Assembly (NCBI GenBank): GCA_012064385.1
Contig: QRDG01000137.1
Span: forward strand, 2,945,299-3,009,298
Length of the DNA stretch: 64,000 nucleotides
From: Puccinellia tenuiflora
Lineage: Eukaryota; Streptophyta; Magnoliopsida; Poales; Poaceae
Direction: 5' to 3'
The notes under the pieces are model-generated. The model ran no database searches. It saw nothing but the letters and a program-made list of their open reading frames with translations, and was not told the DNA's origin. Numbering within the stretch: position 1 is the first letter of the stretch; every line of letters starts with the position of its first letter. Below, one piece after another: positions 1 through 11,212 of the stretch. Both the position numbers and the translations under genes were made by a program.

Positions 1-33
1 CTCAAATGACAACCTTTTTAGCCATTATTGAAA

Positions 34-142
34 AATGCCACAAAAAACTTTTAACGACGAGTAAATGCTGCACTTTTAATTTTGCCTCAAAAAACTTTTT
101 GTGGCATTTATTGGACTTTTGGAGGCACTATTAAGTGCCTCC
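34..142. repeat. Paired inverted repeats / hairpin at window start
   Basis: A 13-bp perfect inverted repeat, AATGCCACAAAAA at 34-46 and its complement at 96-108, is followed by a second hairpin at 121-142 with 9-bp arms (GGAGGCACT / AGTGCCTCC) and a 4-base loop. This looks like the subterminal part of a DNA transposon whose other end lies left of the window, but no target duplication can be tested. Nothing else is recognisable in 143-235. Confidence 0.4.
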
Positions 143-243
143 TATTTCAGTACGTGATGTAGTGCGCTCTCACTCGATCAGTGTTCTTTCACGCACGTAC
201 GCCGGTACGCGCCAGTGCACGTGTCTATGTTATCACCGGCGTG

Positions 244-836
244 AGGTGTAAACGGATAGGATAATTTACGCACCGAATCCTGTTCCGAAACTGTTTTAAA
301 CAATCCATATCCGGTTTGAAAAAATTCGACGGATAAGGATATCTGATTCTGAATTTGACACCGGATACGGTATAGAATATGGTATGAAAAATAGCCCCCA
401 AATATGGATTATCCGAAAATTAAATAGGATTATCCGATGATTTCAATCCGAATAATCCAATTTTTTTACCGAAACATCTAACCTAATAGAACATAATTAG
501 TGGTTAGTGAGTTGTAAATTTCGTCCATTAAATAAAAATCACTTACATAGTGATTGTTATGACTATGGAGTACAATTTTGTTAGGCTATTAGAATATTGA
601 ACTATTATTTTTGCTTATATAATTCGCCGATTTACTTATACGCGTACATATCCGATTAAATTTTTTCCGTACCGAATCCGCTCCGTTTCCGCCCCCGAAT
701 TCGTAATATGATATATCCGACCCCGAATCCGCAACCGGTCATTATCCGCTCCGGTCCGAATCCGATGAAAAAATATGGTATAGGATATGGTAACGACAAA
801 ATCCGATCCGATCCGATCCGATCCGTTACATCCCAT
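244..836. mobile_element. hAT-like non-autonomous element (probable)
   Basis: The left end AGGTGTAAACGGATAGGAT and the right end (complement ATGGGATGTAACGGATCGGAT) form an imperfect terminal inverted repeat of the GATGTAAACGGAT type seen at hAT ends in grasses. The body is rich in CCGAATCCG/ATCCGATCCG words on both strands. The flanks CCGGCGTG (236-243) and CTGGCGTC (837-844) agree at 6 of 8 positions, which suits a decayed 8-bp target duplication. It has no transposase ORF. The boundaries are inferred. Confidence 0.5.
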
Positions 837-1415
837 CTGGCGTCACTCACAGACTCACCGTGATTTTTCCCCTAAAAAAAGACTCACCGTGATTTTCGCA
901 AGATGGAAATTAACAAGACTCCTGCCACGTCCTTGACTTTGTTACGTACATTACACTCTTTCTTTGAGCGCGGGGCGACTGTGTCATGCTCATGCATGCA
1001 TGCACCGATATATGCAGGCATATCAGCCGAAAATATATGTACGTCTCCGCAGTCCAGTTTCCCCACGATCGATACATGCGTCCGCCATTGCAGAGCAGAG
1101 AGCTATAGCAGAGGTTCACGTGAAAGCTTTAATAGACATGGGAGGGAGGGCACGCATGGGCGCGTACGCTCTAGTACTGCTTAGCACGCACGTGCTTCCT
1201 TCGTCGTGTGATTACTGCATGCGAGCCAGATCGGTCCCGTACGTCCATGCACGAGCACGAGCACGAGCTTCTCGAGTATGCGCGTACATGTAGTCATGTA
1301 GATACAGTAAGTATTTACGTATGTATACATTCTGTACGGAATGAAACGTCGAAACATCGGAGATGCACTACTGTGATATGTAAGTAACGCAGGCCGTGCA
1401 CCACCCAATCCGTAC
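837..1415. other. Intergenic, no gene recognised
   Basis: No supported gene is visible. A 16-bp direct repeat, GACTCACCGTGATTTT, occurs at about 852 and 881. Short ORFs here lack recognisable domains. A short GAGCAC-type microsatellite lies near 1250-1270. Confidence 0.5.
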
Positions 1416-1571
1416 CAGTGGCGGAGCTGATGTACAAGCATTGGGTTCACATGAACCCAATAAAATACTCAATACTTTCACAAATCTAACATTTCTCATT
1501 ATTTATTATAGAAAAATACGCTATAAATAAGAGACTGAACCCAATGGATTTTTACACTAGCTTCACCACTG
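1416..1571. mobile_element. 156-bp hAT-type MITE
   Basis: The element starts CAGTGGCGGAGCT and ends AGCTTCACCACTG, so its ends are imperfect inverted repeats. The pairing extends to about 36 bp, including ATTGGGTTCA near both ends. It is flanked by an exact 8-bp target-site duplication, ATCCGTAC, at 1408-1415 and 1572-1579. Eight-base duplications and CAGTG-type ends are characteristic of hAT elements. It has no coding capacity. Confidence 0.88.
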
Positions 1572-1579
1572 ATCCGTAC

Positions 1580-4212
1580 GCATCGCCGCCATGATTTCCA
1601 ACAAAGGCAACTTGTGCCGCCACGAAGAGCGAACATGGGTTGGGTTTGGAAGAAAACCCTTGAATATATTTTGAGACATCGTGGTGCCGCGGCCAGGTGT
1701 TTTGCCAGGTTGGTTTTGGCAAATTTTATGTCTTGAATATTTTTTTTTGACTTGTTTTATGTCTTGAATATTGAATTTATACATTAGCCAGTTGAATGTA
1801 AAATCCACATTGCTACAAAAAAAACCTAGTGCAATATATTTCTATTTTAACACTTCTCTTTACATTCAGACTATTTTAACCCTTAGCGTGGTTCGGTGTG
1901 GCCACAAAATCTTATTTTAATACGGCGTGAGTAGGGTTTTGAACTTGAGATCTCTTGGTCTGTGATATCATATTGAATTGATGCACTATCTAAGTGAGTA
2001 AAATTTCTGAACTGGTAAAAAGGGTTATGCAATATATTTCAACATGGATCTATGATAGTAAGATTTACATTTAAAATCTGAAGTGACCCTACACGAATTT
2101 GTGTAAGTCAAATTTGCCAAACTTTCTATCAAAGGAACACGCTCGCACGGGGAAGAATATAATTGAAGAGCAAGGGGAAGACGACAGAGTGTATGTGTGA
2201 AATAACGTTACCGAATATTGTTAGCAGATCGAGAGATATAGATGTATATGTAAAAGTTCAGAACTAATCTGAAGAGACACATTTACCCAAATGATCGATA
2301 TCCAGAGAATCCTTCAGTGCTGCTATGCTAGCCTCGAAAGATGAGTTCCTCTGCCCTTTATTTCCCTGCAGCGGCAACACAACCCAGCAGCAGCTAGCTA
2401 GGTCCATCAGCTACCGGTAAGCATACGATTTTTAGCTGATACGCATCAGAGCATCTCTCCTTGTCCCAAGATGTACTACTTATTCAAGCAATCTTCAGAC
2501 TTGAGAGCCGCCTCTCGATCTGCTTGCAATCAAAGGTAGAGATCCCTGATCAGCTTTGGCGGCATGGGTCAATTACAGTAAACCACGCATTAAGTGGGTT
2601 GCGCCCTAACCTAACCTTTACCCCTTTTGACCACCACCAGGAATCTTAACCCCTTTTTACCCTCAACCCTGTTGCGATCCACCTTGATCCGTGGTGCTGC
2701 TGCACCTGCTCCAAGCCAAGCTAACCCAAAGCTAGGCTCTGCACTCTCACTGCTCGAGCAGAGGGAGGGAGCAAGCAGGGCAGGCAAAGGGCATTGAATT
2801 CGTTGTGCCGCCCACATGCATGCACACATGGCCACATGTGCAACGACCAACAATGGTAGTACCATGCATCGCATGCATGCCCTCTCCGTCGACTTTTTTT
2901 CCCCTTCTTCATCCCGTCGCATGCATCGCGTTGCATAGGCATGCATACACCAGCTTTACCTTTGGGCCTCTCGATCTCAAATGGAGCTAGCTCTTTTTGG
3001 ACCGTGGCTGGAGCCTTTCCTTGTGCAATGAAAACGTAACGACCCCTATCCGTTGCATACTGGCATGCCTCCAAGCAAGCTACTAGTATACCTATAGTAG
3101 TGCTGGTGGTAGCTACTCATGGCTGCCTAGTGCACTACTATACTTCTACAGACCACAGCTGCTACTATGCGTGCCTTGGCTCAGGCCTAGCTAGTTAGCT
3201 AGCTAGGGTTAGATAGATAGGCAAGGGGGGTCGGTCCAAACCCTTCGATGTAGAGTACTACCATCGTGTAGCTGTGGCGCAAGTTCGCTCCTACACGCGA
3301 CAACAGTTTGCCCTCCCCGGCCGCGTCCTTCGTTTTTCCTGTCTGTCAGTCACGCGTGATGGCGATCGAAGCGGCCGGCCGGCATCGGTCACCGGTGATG
3401 TACATAGACGTGGTTCAGACTGGCGCGCGTCGGCCGATCGGAATCTGGGCAACGGATCTCGTCATAACAATTTGCGCCGCCCGCTGTCGGGTTTACACGG
3501 CTTAGAGAAAAATAGCGTTACGTGAGCGCAGGTAGGCTAAGGGGAGGGCGGCTCCTGATTACTGGAGGAGTGCAAACCAGGAGGACCACCTGCACTGCAC
3601 TATACACACCGGCCACCTCTCTCTCTCTCTCGTAACAACAGTGCTCATTCATTCCCTCTTTCCTTTTTCTCGCTCCGCTTTATATTTAGTGCGAGGCGAG
3701 TATGGGGGAGACACTGCCTCATTTGGCGAAAGGGACGTATCTTAGGAGAGCTTTAAAAGAGTGTTGACGCCAGCCAGAAGACCCGTGGGCCCCATGTGCG
3801 GTGGGTCTCCACTCCATTCCACCGGGCTTTTGCCTTTCTTTTGGCTGCCTGTCGGCTCGGCCATCGCGTTCGTGTGCGTGTGGGTGTAGCCGAGGGGACG
3901 GAGGAGACAGCTGCGGAAGGCGGGAACTGATTCGGGCACACCAGGAGCAGTACGTGCCAACAGGGCTTGTCCATGCCGGAAGGAACGGGCGCGTACGAGC
4001 GAAGCAGGCAGCATGCGACAGCCAGCGGGCTGTGGCATGTCATCATGCATGCACGGCTGGCCATGGCCTCCTCTTCAAAATTTACCAACGGCTAGCGAGT
4101 AGATGTGGACACGGTCTACAAAATAATATATTACTCAGTACAGTTTTAACTACTACTGTATATATATATTTTGTACCTTCGATTTGAACTACGGTGTCAA
4201 ATAGCTTCAAGT
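1580..4212. other. Intergenic, no gene recognised
   Basis: About 2.6 kb without a supportable gene. ORFs are short and lack domain signatures. The stretch near 1935-1990 vaguely resembles the decayed complement of a retroelement leader. A (CT)n microsatellite lies at about 3617-3631. GC-rich patches with many ATGCATGC words occur at 2800-2950 and 3280-4060 and could be upstream sequence of a lost or undetected gene, but I cannot name one. Confidence 0.5.
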
Positions 4213-4548
4213 ATTTTCCATGTTTTTTTTTTGAGCTAAAGGGTTTCCCCCCGATTTCCATTAAAGAAACCTCAAGTTCTACATAAAAGCAATAGAAGGA
4301 CTGTAAAAAAGAAAGAAAAAAAGAGCATCATTTTCCCCCCAGGACCGAGCATCACAACTGGAACTGGGTAGGGATCAAACTCCTGTAAGCAAGCCACATA
4401 AAACCTCTTTAGCCTACCAACAGCAGGTAGGGCAGGAACACAGAAACCTCAAAAAACGAATACTCGGCACTAAGAAATCCTGTCTCAGATTTATTCTCTT
4501 CTCTTTACATTTTTCACCAAACCATTTACATTTTTCATCAAACCAGTA

Positions 4549-4791
4549 TCACCCAGTAAGCCTTGGAACCACCGGCCGCCACCATCTCGAAGCGCTGAAG
4601 TTTTCACTTGATAATCGCACGAACAACTTGGCTCCCCAACTGAGCGCATTTCTGCTTTCCTCCTTTACCTGTAATGACGAAATCATGTTACCAATCACAT
4701 TGGTTATAGCCACTGGATCATTAGGCTTAATATGTCGGAAACACGCATTTATTCCGTGCCTTTCAAATTGCCCACACAATTGCTGCTGCAC
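4549..4791 (-). pseudogene. LINE C-terminal tail, frameshifted
   Basis: An 80-codon frame overlapping the end of the zf-RVT frame. From about residue 8 (CGQFERHGINACFRHIKP) it matches the usual end of plant LINE ORF2, shifted by one reading frame. It leads into the 3' UTR and the poly(A) tail at about 4225. Confidence 0.6.
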
Positions 4792-5668
4792 TAACCGCTA
4801 CAAATTGCCTATCATTTTTCGAAAACCCTTTTAGCCATGGGCCCAGCATATGTCGTATTGAATTTGGTTTGCTTTTAAACCCAAAAGCACAGAAAGCTAC
4901 ATTCCATATGTATCTGGCTACCGGGCAGGCAAAGAAGAGATGTGTAATAGTCTCGTTCGCACCGCAGAACTGGCACATCCCATCCCCCACCCATCCTCGC
5001 CGATGAAGGACATCTTTCGTTAATATACTATTGCGAATTGCCAGCCAGAGAAACACTCTCACGTTGGCTGGGATCTTAAATTTCCATATAGGGCTGAAAG
5101 GAAATCTAGATGTTCCCATTTTCAAAGCCCTATATAGCGATCTAACCGAAAACCCTTTCGTGTCCAAGTTCCAACTCACCTTATCTGGACAATCACCCAA
5201 AACAACTCCAGAACACACATGTCTGAGATCCTCCCACATTCTTAAAGACTCCCCCGTCAGGGTACGCCGAAATTTCATTACTCTCCATTCTGACATGATC
5301 ACTTCATACACTGTGATCTCAGTAGATTCATAGATGATGTACAAATTCTGGAATCTCGTAGAGAACGACACTTTTCCCATCCAAGTGTCTTCCCAAAAAC
5401 GAGTCATTTTTCCATCTCCAATTTTGCGAGTGCAAAAGGAGTAGAATATATCACGTACTTTCATTAGACCTCTCCAAAACCAAGAGTCTCCATTGCACAC
5501 TTTAACCCCACTGAGAGTTTTCCCCATAAGATATTTTTTTGATAACAACTTCTGCCACAAGCCATTAGTTGTCTCAAGCTTCCAAATCCATTTGCACAAC
5601 AAAGCAATATTCATACACCCCAAATCCTTCACCCCCAATCCCCCACATTCCTTAGGAGTACAAACCAC
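4763..5668 (-). pseudogene. LINE zinc-binding RT C-terminal region (zf-RVT)
   Basis: A 301-codon frame with the plant LINE C-terminal organisation: CGGLGVKDLGCMNIALLCKW at the start, a middle region with WKFKIPANVRVFLWLA, and the zinc-binding zf-RVT cluster (MCQFCGANETITHLFFACP; the Cys and His ligands are visible). It ends at AAAIVWAI. The normal continuation (KAR/ACF-type tail) is found in another frame at 4549-4791, so a frameshift lies near 4780. Confidence 0.85.
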
Positions 5669-5674
5669 ATCCCA

Positions 5675-5902
5675 TCACACAAGATGATACTTTCTATTCC
5701 CCATATCTTCTCCCCACAAAAGGCGCGCACCAAAGAAATCCATATGTTTCCTGACTCCCTTAGGAAGAGAATAAAAGGACATCACGTATAGGGGGGTGCT
5801 AGTAAGACTAGTTTGAATTAAAATCAATCTGCCCCCAATTGGCATAAGTTTTCCCTTCCAATAGCTTAATTTCCCTTCCATACTTTCCTCACTTTGCTCC
5901 AA
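5675..5902 (-). pseudogene. LINE RT C-terminal connector fragment
   Basis: This is the same reading frame as the RT fragment upstream and carries the conserved segment after the palm domain (YWKGKLMPIGGRLILIQ, LYVMSFYSLPKG). It ends NRKYHLV then TGA. In related elements the next residue is usually Arg before Trp-Asp, so the TGA is most simply a decayed CGA codon. Reading continues in the same frame at 5668. Inference: methylated-CpG decay of an old insertion. Confidence 0.75.
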
Positions 5903-5986
5903 TGTCTATTAAGCAAACGTTTTTGGTCAACTGGAATACCTAGATATTTCATAGGTAAATCTCCCGTAGAACAAGAGAAAATAAAA

Positions 5987-6694
5987 CTATATTGTTCTTT
6001 CTTTTTTTAAAGCCTCTCCAAAGCAATACAACTCACTCTTGTCATAATTTATTTTTAGGCCTGACATTTGTTCAAAGGCGCAAAGGAGAAATTTTAAGTT
6101 CTGCGCACTAGATATATCATCTTCCATGAAAACAATTGTGTCATCTGCGTATTGCAGCAACACAAGACCCCCCTCCATCAAATCTGATATTAATCCTTTA
6201 ACATGCCCAAGGTTTTTTGCACGTTCCATAATAATTGCCAAACCATCAGCAGCCAAATCAAACAACAAGGGAGACAATGGGTCTCCTTGTCGCAGACCTT
6301 GATAAGTTGGGAAATATGGACCTATGCTATTATTAACTTTGACTCCCACTTTTCCTCCAATAATTGTTTTCATTATCCAATCACAAAAAATATCAGAAAA
6401 CCCTTTTAGCTTAAGCATCTGATATAAGAAAGGCCATTTAATTTTGTCATACGCTTTCTCAAAGTCTATTTTAAGCATAATGCCCGATCTCTTCCCAAAA
6501 TGTAAAGAATTTAGTCTTTCATGCAAAATCAAAACCCCTTCCATAATATACCTATTCTTAAGAAAAGCTGTCCGAGTAAGCCCCACCACCGGGTCAACAA
6601 CCAGGGAAAGTCTATTCATTAGCAACTTGGTAATGATCTTGAAACTGACATTTAGAAGGCAAATAGGCCGGAATTTTCCATGTTGTTGGTCCAA
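5987..6694 (-). pseudogene. LINE reverse transcriptase (RVT) fragment
   Basis: This 235-codon frame holds most of a non-LTR reverse transcriptase. It starts next to an FRPI motif, contains KIDFEKAYDKI with a catalytic Asp, QGLRQGDPLSPLLF, and the active-site YADD box (QYADDTIVF), followed by the LKINYDKSE region. The N-terminal part of the RT and everything upstream are missing because the insertion is 5' truncated; the first few codons are target DNA. The frame ends at a stop, and the same reading frame resumes at 5902, so this stop is an in-frame nonsense change. Confidence 0.85.
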
Positions 6695-6739
6695 ATTTTA
6701 AAAATCTGCAGGTTGAACATTCGATGGATCTTTTTCTTG

Positions 6740-7750
6740 TGATTCATGCTCAGGATTGCGTTCCTCTTCCTCTCCGGTGACGACGCTCTGGGGTTAGGGT
6801 TTTGATTTGGCGACTTCAGCTGGCGGGGAAGTTTCAAGGTGGGTGTTTGTGTCTCCTTCCCCTACTCCTAGGGCAATAGAGGGCACACAATCAACATGGA
6901 AGACGATGCAGCATGACGGCGTGGCGCAGGAGGTGCAAATTTCTTAGGGGAATAGGAAGCGGCGAGGAGGAGTTGGATATGTGTAAATACATTTTTTTCT
7001 TTATAAGCTAGCTAGACAGTAGTCACAATTGTGTCGAAATTTCTATAGATTACGCCTTCCAAAAATATAGTGGTACGACATGGAACTCCACTATGGGTTT
7101 TATTTGAATTTGTGCAAATGGCATAAACGTCATATATATTACAAAACAAAATTATAATCAAAATATTGTGTATCGATACATTATAAAGAGCGGCAAAAGG
7201 CCAATAATTATAGCTCGCGACTAAGGAGTGACATATTGTTTTGTAGATACTTATCGCTTAAAAGGGGGAAGATGTGGGGAGGGGTGTGTTCGGCCTACCA
7301 TTGTCACTTCTCGCCCCTGTTCTCTCTTCTCTTGCGGAATTGTCTTCCTCTTCCTCTCTGGTGTTCTTCTCCGTTACAAGCCTCCAGGATTAGGGTTTTG
7401 ATTTGGTGAGTTCAGCTAGTGGTGAAGTTTCAAGGTGGGTGTTTGTGTTTCCTTCTCGTAACCCCTAGGGCAACACATGACACAAATCAACATGGAAGGC
7501 GATGCAAGATGACGACGTGGTGAAGGGGTCGCAAATTTGTTAGAGAAATTGAAAGCACCGGGGGACGAATTAGATCATGTAAATACATCTGCTTTTCTAC
7601 ACAAGCTAGCTGGACAACACTGAAATTTGCGTCTAACTTACTATAGGTCATTAGATTATGTCCTCCAACAATATAGTAGTAGTACTATTTTATGGAACTC
7701 CACTATGGATTTTATTTAAATTCGTGCAAATGTGCTATAATTTATACATA
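6740..7750. repeat. Diverged direct duplication, about 0.58-kb period
   Basis: The segment about 6750-7160 recurs at about 7335-7750 in the same orientation. Shared landmarks are TTAGGGTTTTGATTTGG, GAAGTTTCAAGGTGGGTGTT, CAACATGGAAG and GGAACTCCACTATGG. The copies differ by many substitutions and small indels, so the duplication is old. No coding function is recognised; leader-like CTTCCTCTTCC stretches precede each copy. Confidence 0.75.
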
Positions 7751-7792
7751 TTAGAAATACTATTATAATAATACATTTCATACATTATTGTT

Positions 7793-8057
7793 TTTTTTTT
7801 TAGAAATGGGGAGTACCCCAGCCTCTGCATCGAAAAGATGCATACGGCTATTTTATTTCATTTATTCAACATATTTGGCAAAAAGCCTTACAAACAACGA
7901 TAATACAAACTGAAGCCGCCAGACAGTGACAAAGCACCACAACTAGTACAAAACGATACAGTAGACAACGGGGCCTTATTCCCCGGTCACTGCCATCATC
8001 GACTCCTCGGTCAACTCCAAAGATAGCGCCTTGTGCGCACGCTCCGGACGTCGCCTC
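7793..8057 (-). mobile_element. Severely 5'-truncated LINE (3' tail only)
   Basis: A plus-strand T-run at about 7791-7802 is the poly(A) tail of a minus-strand insertion. The following GCCTCTGCATCGAAAAGATGCATACGG block and adjoining ATTTTATTTCATTTATTC are typical of grass LINE 3' UTRs. An exact 17-bp target duplication, TTTCATACATTATTGTT, flanks it at 7776-7792 and 8058-8074. Only about 265 bp was inserted. Confidence 0.88.
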
Positions 8058-8074
8058 TTTCATACATTATTGTT

Positions 8075-9507
8075 AGCTAAAGTAAATTATGGGGGCCAAC
8101 TAATCGGTGAACTGTGGATCGTGCGCCACTGATTTAACCTTGCCAAAAAGCGAGACTAGCTGAATGTGAGATGTAAATTAACAGGCCGCGTAACACTGGC
8201 GCCTAATTATTTCAATGCTTACTTGGACTATCATCCGTCCAGTTACGCATCATGCAAACACGTTCTCCGCACACGCGCGCTCGAGGTATGTACGATCATT
8301 TCTGTTGCCGTAGACTGGTCAGCACATATACCAGCTGCTATTTTGAGATAGCCTCCAAAGTTCTTTCGAAAACGGCCTGAACATATTTGGTCTGTTCAGG
8401 TCTGCTTTTAGTGGCCGTGGACCGAAACAGGATGAGTAGAACTGCACAAAGCGTGTATGGCACCTAAAGCCATTCTTTTCTTGTTTCTGTTATCATGATT
8501 TTGACTCTACGTAGGTACAAAGTTGTACTCGATCCATTTCAAAATTTTAAGCTTCAAGTTTTGTTTGGAAGGTTTGGATGTGAATTTAACGACGTCGTGA
8601 ACTATCTCTTTCCGGCATTGACGAGTAAATTACCTTCCATTTGACACCAAGTGAATAGGTGATCAACTATTCTCTCCCACACGATGAAGGCAAATAACCT
8701 GCCCATACAACATCCTCCTTAATCCATTCTTCAGCCAGCAAGATATGCCATTGGGTCATGGTCTTTCAACAAGCGGACACATGCAGCGGAGTACAGGCAC
8801 ACGCATTTTCTGCTGCTCGTATACATCCACACAACAAACTCTTTCTTTTCCCCCAACCTGAATAATTACACTTTTGCTTCGGTGGCCTCCCCCGGGTAAA
8901 AGTTTGGCTTTTCACTGCCTCGAGCCCTGAGCTGCGCCAGAATGAATGCGGATCGTCGATCTCGCGTTGCTGCGTAGGCAGCAACATGAGCCTACATTCT
9001 AACAGCGTCCCCTGTACAGTGTCCGGATAAACGTCCGGACGAGCTGTATTGGCGCCATCCGGACCAGATGACGCCTATTGGCGTCGCCGCTTCCAAGTCG
9101 CAGCGCCAATTGTCGCCGCGCCGTCGTGAATTTTCGGCTAAAAAGAATTGAAAGAGAACATTTAAAATAGAACATTAGAAGGGCGTGAAGAGTCTCGTCA
9201 TTGCCGCAAATTCTCGGCCATCAAATCATCGGCCACAACCCATCAAAAGGGCGCAAAGTCTCGCCATTGTTGCAAAAGGGCGCGGAGTATGGCGCAGCAC
9301 GGAGGAAGAGATTTAAAGCCCCTCGGCGTCGATGTCGCAGTACGTGTCGGCGCGGCAGCCGTCCTGGACATGTGCGTCGTGGCCGCCGCCGTCCTGGACA
9401 TGGGTGTCATCGACGCCGTCATGGGTCTCGTCAGGGTCGACCTCCTGCGTCTCGTCGTCGTCGACCTCCATACGAGTAGCCGTGCATGGCGTCTGGCCGA
9501 GCCCGAG
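8075..9507. other. Intergenic, no gene recognised
   Basis: No convincing gene. 9000-9130 is rich in GGCGCCA/GTCCGGA words, and 9200-9480 carries GTCGTCGTCG-type simple-sequence DNA downstream of the Myb/NAM-like pseudogene, probably its 3' flank. Confidence 0.45.
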
Positions 9508-10619
9508 CTATTTCAAGATGTTGGCGCAGAACATGGTGTGCGCCGCCTTGACCTGCGGGCTCATGTTCGAGACGTCGGCGGTCAAGATCATGAAGTCCTC
9601 CTTGCTCTTTAGCACGGTGACTTTGGACTTGGTGAGCTCGAGCTTAATGTCGGCCTTCTGCAACAGCGTCTCCCACCTTTTGTCCATTTGGGCGCGCCTC
9701 ATGCTCGAGTTCGCAATAACATCGGCGAAGACCCCTTGTCGATGGATGCCGCGACCCGTTCAGATCCTGCCGATGCTGCCACGACCGCCTTAACTTTCTT
9801 GGTTCCAATGGGCCGCCCCTCCGAGTTCGAAACGTCCTCGATGTCGGTGCGACCGGCCTTCGCGAGTGTCTTCCGATGCACCCTCCACTTCTCACAACTT
9901 TGTTGTAGCTTGAAGCAATGCATCAAGCCGAACTCGTTGTCTTTGTTGATCTCCCAATACAAGGCCAGCGCATCGATGATTTATGAACAAAAAAGAGACG
10001 TCAATCCATGATTGCGGCGTGGCTAATCGAAGTTGACATTGGCGATGACATGAACTAACTTGATCGTCGTAGTTCTTCCCACTCTCGTTTCTTTCGTGGA
10101 TGTTCTCAAGACATCCGCGAAACTTGCTGATGATCTTCTGGATGGCGCGCCACTTATGCTCGATGGCGCCTTGGTTGCGATCCATGTGCACCATGTGGTA
10201 GTTCTTCGAGAACTTTTGCTCGTCGAACTCGCACTTGATTCTCGTCCAATAGGCTTTGCTTGTTTGATTGGCGCCGGTGATCGGGCTGCCGGTCACAATC
10301 TTCCAAGATTCAACCAACACTCGTCCTCCTTCCTCTTCCAACGGACGCCACGGTTCATGGCGCGCTTCGCCTTCGAGGTTTCACCATTGGCGTCTCGTTC
10401 ACCATCGGCGTCCTCCTCCTCGTATTTGTCTTCTCCGTCGTCCGCGTCATCGTCCTCCTCTTGTCCTTTAGGTACGACGCCGTCGTTGATTAAGGTGTGC
10501 ATGTTGTCGATCCCCTATGCGTAAAAAAACCCAATGCTCATCATCATCGCTCGTCTACTTACGTAGAAGACAAGAAAGTAACAAGCCCGTACCTGGTCGC
10601 TGGCGAGGAAGTCGGGTGG
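9508..10619 (-). pseudogene. Harbinger-associated Myb/NAM-like protein, broken
   Basis: Minus-strand gene remnant of the large grass family pairing a Myb/SANT-like domain with a NAM-associated C-terminal region, usually linked to PIF/Harbinger transposons, where the Myb protein helps DNA binding. I infer an exon end at 10619-10594 (PPDFLASDQ then GT), an exon at 10514-10060 (acidic stretch, RWKRKEDE, then ESWKIVTGSPITGANQTSKAYWTRIK), and a later exon near 9990-9690 (MHCFKLQQSCEKW). Breaks: a one-base deletion near 10312-10317 splits the Myb-like core between two frames; no AG acceptor is visible before the third block; and a further frame change near 9700 precedes the final segment ending CANILK at 9508. 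The 5' part is lost where an LTR begins at 10620. Confidence 0.7.
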
Positions 10620-11212
10620 TGATACGTCTCAAACGTATCTATAATTTTTGAGTGATCCATGCTAATTTTGTGATATTGTCACATGTTTTTACGGTCATTT
10701 ATATTATTTTTATGCATTTTGTCGGACTAACCTATTGACAAGATGCCAAGTGCCAGTTTCCTGTTTTTGCTATCTTTTTGTTTCAGAAATTTACTTCTGT
10801 AAATATTCTCGGAATTGGACGAAAATTTACGGGGAATTTTTATTTGTCACGACGAAGTACCAGTCCGAAGGAGAGCCGGAGGGGAGGCCCATAGGGCAGA
10901 GGCGCCCCCTGCCGCGGCCTGGGGGTCACCCGTGGGTGGGGCCCGCCCCTGCCCGTGGGACCTCACCTCGGCCCCCTCCGACGCCTATAAATTGCCTTTT
11001 ACCCTAAAAACGGCGAGGCGGCCATTATTTTCCAGAAACTCGACCCCGACGTGCCATCACCGAAAACCCTAGTTCGGGTTCCATTCTAAAGCTGATCTCG
11101 GCACTCTGCCGGAGGGTAGATCGATGCCGGAGGGCTCTTCATCGTCATGCCTTCCTCCGGGATGATTTTTGAATAGTCTCACCTTGGACTACGGGTACAT
11201 GACAGTAGCTAG
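10620..11212 (+). mobile_element. LTR fragment (TGATACGTCTC family), 5' part
   Basis: It begins TGATACGTCTCAAACGTATCTA, a start common to a widespread Triticeae LTR family, and runs to 11212, where the next LTR (TGTAACAGCCCC) interrupts it. It contains a TATAAATT-like element near 10985. No coding sequence. A segment ending GTGGGTATCA at 33389 could be the other end of this family. I do not assign a family name. Confidence 0.6.

Larger units (their letters stand above)
4225..6672 (-). mobile_element. 5'-truncated LINE with poly(A) and target duplication
   Basis: This is a minus-strand non-LTR retrotransposon fragment. On the plus strand it begins with a T-run (the element's poly(A) tail, about 4223-4232), followed by a 3' UTR typical of grass LINEs. 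The direct repeat ATTTTCCATGTT flanks it at 4213-4224 and 6673-6684, which I read as the target-site duplication (a few terminal bases are ambiguous with the poly(A)). The 5' end falls inside the reverse transcriptase domain, so the endonuclease and ORF1 are absent: a dead-on-arrival insertion. Confidence 0.88.

Noticed and set aside
2700..3250. Possible microRNA precursor or promoter in ATGCATGC/TAGCTAG-rich DNA
   Set aside because: No match to conserved plant miRNAs I know and no convincing long hairpin could be drawn by eye.
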